Origin: DATAOG01 sp963782885
GTDB taxonomy: Bacteria; Pseudomonadota; Alphaproteobacteria; Geminicoccales; Geminicoccaceae
Length of the DNA: 64,000 nt
Assembly: GCA_963782885.1 (NCBI GenBank)
Contig: CAWALL010000002.1
Coordinates: 310,001-374,000 of the forward strand
Direction of reading: 5' to 3'
Both the position numbers and the translations under genes were made by a program. The notes under the pieces are model-generated. The model did no database searches and was not told the DNA's origin. It was given only the letters and a program-made list of their open reading frames with translations. Within the stretch, counting starts at the first letter, position 1, and each line of letters begins with the position of its first letter. Shown one piece after another: positions 61,035 through 64,000 of this stretch.

Positions 61035-64000
61035 GGCAGGATCTCCACGGTGGCCTCGCTCGCAAAGCCGCGCCCGTCCTGCGCGCTGATCTGGTACACG
61101 CGAAACGTCAGCTCGGTCTGCGCGCCCCAGAAATCGGCCGCCTGCATGCCCGAGGTATAGGTGAAGCTGGTGGTCGTGATCCCGGTCTCGGTGCGCAGCA
61201 CAGCTCCGCCCGGGCCGGCCAGGATCTGGAGCTCGTATTCCTCGCTGTCCTCGGCCAGCGGCACCTCGCCGCTGCCGTCGATCAGATCGCCGCCGACCCG
61301 GGTGCGCCGCACCCAAGAGAGCGCGATGTCGGCGCCGAAGCTTCCGCTCGCCGCCAAGTGCACCGGCGCATAGGGTTTGAGGTCGTTGCCCGCGAGCGTC
61401 AGCTGCTCGGTGCGCGCGTCCCGGAGCTCACCCCCGCGACCGACCGCGCGGAAGTGAAGCGTGTCCCCCAGACGGTCGAGGCCCAAGGGCCGCCGGGTCA
61501 CACCATCACCTTCGAGCAGGACGAACAGGTCACCGACCGCATGTCCGCCGGTGAACACCTCGGTGCCCCGCCGGCCGCGCAACAGTGTGGTCAAGGTGTA
61601 GATCCCCTGGCTGAGAACAGCCTCCTGGAACTGGATCAGCTCGACATTGCCATCGGCGCGGACCAGCGCCGCCACATTGGCGCCGTTCAACAGCTCCAGA
61701 CTGGTCACCGAAGACAGCTGGCCGCTCGTCAGAGCCACCTGCATCTCACTGGTCGCATCGGTCTGGAACGGCAGGTCGGTGTCCGGCAGCGCATTGCGCG
61801 CCACCCCCCAGGTCACCGGGTCGAAGGTCTCGTCGGCTCCCGCGTAAATCGCGCCGTCGTCCGAGGCAAACAGCACCGCGCCACGCCATGGGGGATCGAA
61901 GTACGCCGCGGCGGCCCAATAGTGCCCCGTCGCAACCCGTTGCACGTCGTCGAGGTCTCTGAGCAGCGGAATGTCAAGAAGGAACAGCCTGGCCTCGGAG
62001 GAGACCGGATCGAACTGCGGCAGGTAGTTGAGGCCGCCGGCGGGAACCGCCTGGACGGTGTAGCTCGAGCTCTCCTCGACCACGCTCTGCCAGGCCACCT
62101 CCAGATTGGCGCCCAGATCGCAGGACAACAGGCGCACCGTGAACAAGCCGCCGTCATTGAGCGCGACCTGGATCACATCCGCAGGCTCCAGGTCGACATG
62201 CGCCCAGCTGGCTTTCCACTCGTGGCCGGTCCGCTCCAACCAGGCGCTGTAGAGCTGCCGCAGCACGACATCCATGGCCTCGGCAGCGCTCAAGGTCATC
62301 GGGAGGTCGAGGGTCGCCTCGTTCTCCGAGCCCATGGTCGGGTCCGGGCTGCGGATGCGCTGACCGGTCTGCGTGGCGATCTCCCCATCCAGCGCCTGGT
62401 CCTGATAGCGGACCGAGAACCGCACCGGCAGATCGACCTCCTGCGCCCGGGTCTCGACGAACGTCTCCTGCTCGCTGATCCGCACCAGATCGTCTTCGCT
62501 CAAGGCCCGGGTCACCGGCTGCCCGCGTTTCTTGGCCTTGAGCTTGTGGTCACTCTCGATCAGATCGAACGCGTAGGCAGCGGTGAGCAGCTCCAGGGCG
62601 CCGCGGACGCTCACCTGTCGTGAGATCCCGAAACCCCGAACTTCGTCGGTGCCGAGCTCGGTCACATCGAGATCGCCGGCACCGATCCCCACCCGAGCGC
62701 AGAGCGCGGTGACCACCTCGTCGAGACCTGAGCTGTCCGAGGAGGTCCGGCCGGGCAGCCACTGCTCGATGCCGCTACTTTGAGTGGGCGTATAGAGCGC
62801 GCCGGTGCGCGGGTCGAAGCGGATGACGCCGCTCGTGCCCGTGAAGCCGCCCTGGCTCGAGATCAGGCTGCCGTCGTCGGCCGAGTGCAGGATCACGCTG
62901 GTGCCGTTCACCATGCGGATCTTGCCGTCGGTGAAGCGCCCCTGGTGCGGCAGGTCGCCGGCGACCGGCACGTACCAGACGATCCCGTCCGCGGCGCTGT
63001 AGGAGACCAGGTGGCGCACGCCATCCAGGACGCTGATGAACAGGAGCCGATCGTTCTGCTCGTCGTAACAGAGCTGGGTCGCGGTCATCGTGCCGGCGCC
63101 GAGCTCACCGGCGGCGAGCGTGATCAGCTGCGAGGTGACATCGTTCGTGGCCTCGCCGGTCAGCGGATTGATCCTGACCGGCATCTCGACCCGGGCGTGC
63201 AGGAGGTTGACCGTGGCGGTCGGCTGGCCGAGCACGATCGAGGGATAGGCCGCGAACCAGGCCTCGCACGCGCCGAACTCGCTGACACCTCCGACCAGGC
63301 CGCCCGGGCGGCTGGAGACGTTCGGGCCCTGCCAGATCTTCTGGAGGTCGCGGGCGCGGAAGATCGCAGCCGGGGCGCTCAGGAACCCGAGCGCGAGAAC
63401 GAGGTCGACCCGGTCGGTAAGGTCGTAGCCATGGATGGTCGCCAGCTCGACATTACTGGAGAAGCTGGCGCTGGCCACGACCTGGAGCGTGTCGCGGTCG
63501 ATCTTCCGGAAGGACTGCTCAGTGACGCCATGGGTGACATAGATGTTGCCATCGGCGTCGACCGCCTCGATGTCCTCCAGGGCGATGCCGAGATCGGTCT
63601 CGGACACGCGCGCGTCCTCGACCATGCCGGCGACCCGGATGCGGCCGATCTCGTCCAGGTCGGTCTTGTAGTAGAGGTAGCCCCGTGCCGGGTCGAGGCC
63701 GAGGGTGTCGAGGAAGTGGCCGACCGGCGACAGCTTGGTCGCATCGTTGACCACCGCCTGGGGTGCGCCCGCCCACGAGATCTCGGCGCTGATCGGCGGG
63801 ATGCGATTGCCGAACTCGTCCAGGGGGAAGTTCTCGAAGACAATGTAGACCAGATCCCGGTGCGCGGGCACGGCGCCGGCGCCGTGCGTTGCCTCGACCT
63901 GCCGGCGGACCAGCGGGTCCGGCTCCTGGCTGTCGGTGCCCAGGTAGGTCCGGAAGTTGTACTTGCCGGTATTGTGGGTGGCGGCGCCGGCGCCGGGACG
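61031..64000 (-). CDS. Phage/GTA tail tip (host-specificity) protein, N-terminus outside window
   Basis: The minus-strand frame is open to the window edge, so the first part is missing; about 990 residues are visible. Near the start GAGAVPAHRDLVYIVFENFP and LDEFGNRIPPISAEI are a signature of GTA gp15-like and phage tail proteins (usual GAGxVPAYRGxxYVVFExLP). Middle: seven-bladed-like repeats and DSSGLDEVVTALCARVGIGA. From about residue 560: putative phage tail (Phage-tail_3-like) domain HEWKASWAHVDLEPADVIQV and VRLLSCDLGANLEVAWQSVV, then LLRGRRGTEVFTGGHAVGDL and a C-terminal fibronectin-like part. It forms the tip that touches the host cell. Confidence 0.88.
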   Translation of the reverse strand, partial: RPGAGAATHNTGKYNFRTYLGTDSQEPDPLVRRQVEATHGAGAVPAHRDLVYIVFENFPLDEFGNRIPPISAEISWAGAPQAVVNDATKLSPVGHFLDTLGLDPARGYLYYKTDLDEIGRIRVAGMVEDARVSETDLGIALEDIEAVDADGNIYVTHGVTEQSFRKIDRDTLQVVASASFSSNVELATIHGYDLTDRVDLVLALGFLSAPAAIFRARDLQKIWQGPNVSSRPGGLVGGVSEFGACEAWFAAYPSIVLGQPTATVNLLHARVEMPVRINPLTGEATNDVTSQLITLAAGELGAGTMTATQLCYDEQNDRLLFISVLDGVRHLVSYSAADGIVWYVPVAGDLPHQGRFTDGKIRMVNGTSVILHSADDGSLISSQGGFTGTSGVIRFDPRTGALYTPTQSSGIEQWLPGRTSSDSSGLDEVVTALCARVGIGAGDLDVTELGTDEVRGFGISRQVSVRGALELLTAAYAFDLIESDHKLKAKKRGQPVTRALSEDDLVRISEQETFVETRAQEVDLPVRFSVRYQDQALDGEIATQTGQRIRSPDPTMGSENEATLDLPMTLSAAEAMDVVLRQLYSAWLERTGHEWKASWAHVDLEPADVIQVALNDGGLFTVRLLSCDLGANLEVAWQSVVEESSSYTVQAVPAGGLNYLPQFDPVSSEARLFLLDIPLLRDLDDVQRVATGHYWAAAAYFDPPWRGAVLFASDDGAIYAGADETFDPVTWGVARNALPDTDLPFQTDATSEMQVALTSGQLSSVTSLELLNGANVAALVRADGNVELIQFQEAVLSQGIYTLTTLLRGRRGTEVFTGGHAVGDLFVLLEGDGVTRRPLGLDRLGDTLHFRAVGRGGELRDARTEQLTLAGNDLKPYAPVHLAASGSFGADIALSWVRRTRVGGDLIDGSGEVPLAEDSEEYELQILAGPGGAVLRTETGITTTSFTYTSGMQAADFWGAQTELTFRVYQISAQDGRGFASEATVEILP

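Noticed and set aside
1..64000. tRNA or rRNA genes
   Set aside because: None was recognised by eye; a covariance-model scan would be needed to exclude them fully.

Overview
The window is strongly GC-rich and looks like an accessory, mobile-element-laden stretch of an alphaproteobacterial chromosome. Evidence for the group is two MucR/Ros-type zinc-finger regulators, a DUF2924 / large serine recombinase / HTH module, an NfuA-type NifU protein and short conserved proteins I associate with Rhodospirillales-like genomes. I cannot name the genus.

Layout. 1-2382: right part of an IS66 element. 2383-4906: a CHC2/Toprim primase-like gene on the minus strand, cut at its 3' end by the IS66 element and near its 5' end by a complete IS1380 element (3182-4824, CTAA target duplication). 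5062-7699: three unfamiliar minus-strand genes that probably formed an operon with the primase. 8019-10421: a module of small protein, DUF2924, serine recombinase and HTH protein; degraded relatives of its last genes recur at about 14.9, 15.8 and 19.0 kb. 11193-18916: NfuA-like protein, ATP-grasp enzyme, two MucR regulators, HhH protein, NAD(P)-binding protein, VOC protein and small conserved proteins.

19833-33097: a type I-E CRISPR-Cas locus (cas3, cas8e, cse2, cas7e, cas5e, cas6e, cas1, cas2), then an array of 66 complete repeats with a 67th cut short. cas3 is split by a frameshift inside its HD nuclease domain. The 376-bp gap between cas3 and cas8e holds the most interesting feature. Two degenerate CRISPR repeats flank a 26-nt spacer-like sequence. 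About 50 bp downstream lies a partly matching target preceded by AAG, whose mismatches include positions 6, 12 and 18. Beyond that are a 9-bp stem-loop, a very strong Shine-Dalgarno and a mini-ORF with rare codons. This is the architecture of a crRNA-like regulator (CreA of CreTA toxin-antitoxin pairs, or a Cas-autoregulating CreR), and the toxin-like part fits CreT.

33201-39429: two 2,524-bp inverted copies of a tyrosine recombinase / IS91-type unit facing each other across an IS21 remnant, next to the truncated array. 39914-51036: a 5'-truncated cysA, a di-haem cytochrome c peroxidase, and a membrane redox cluster (ApbE flavinyltransferase, PepSY-flavodoxin-FNR reductase, DUF2271 and PepSY periplasmic proteins, an OmpR-type two-component system, cytochrome b561 with an FNR/FixK-type box upstream). 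Flavin loading by ApbE and signalling by the two-component pair probably serve the PepSY reductase. 51485-53142: a complete ISNCY-type element with TAGCTA direct repeats. 53357-58498: a YbhGFSR-type ABC exporter operon. 58676-64000: tail end of a prophage or GTA-like tail module on the minus strand (tip/host-specificity protein, fibre-like protein, LamG protein and remnants), running off the window.
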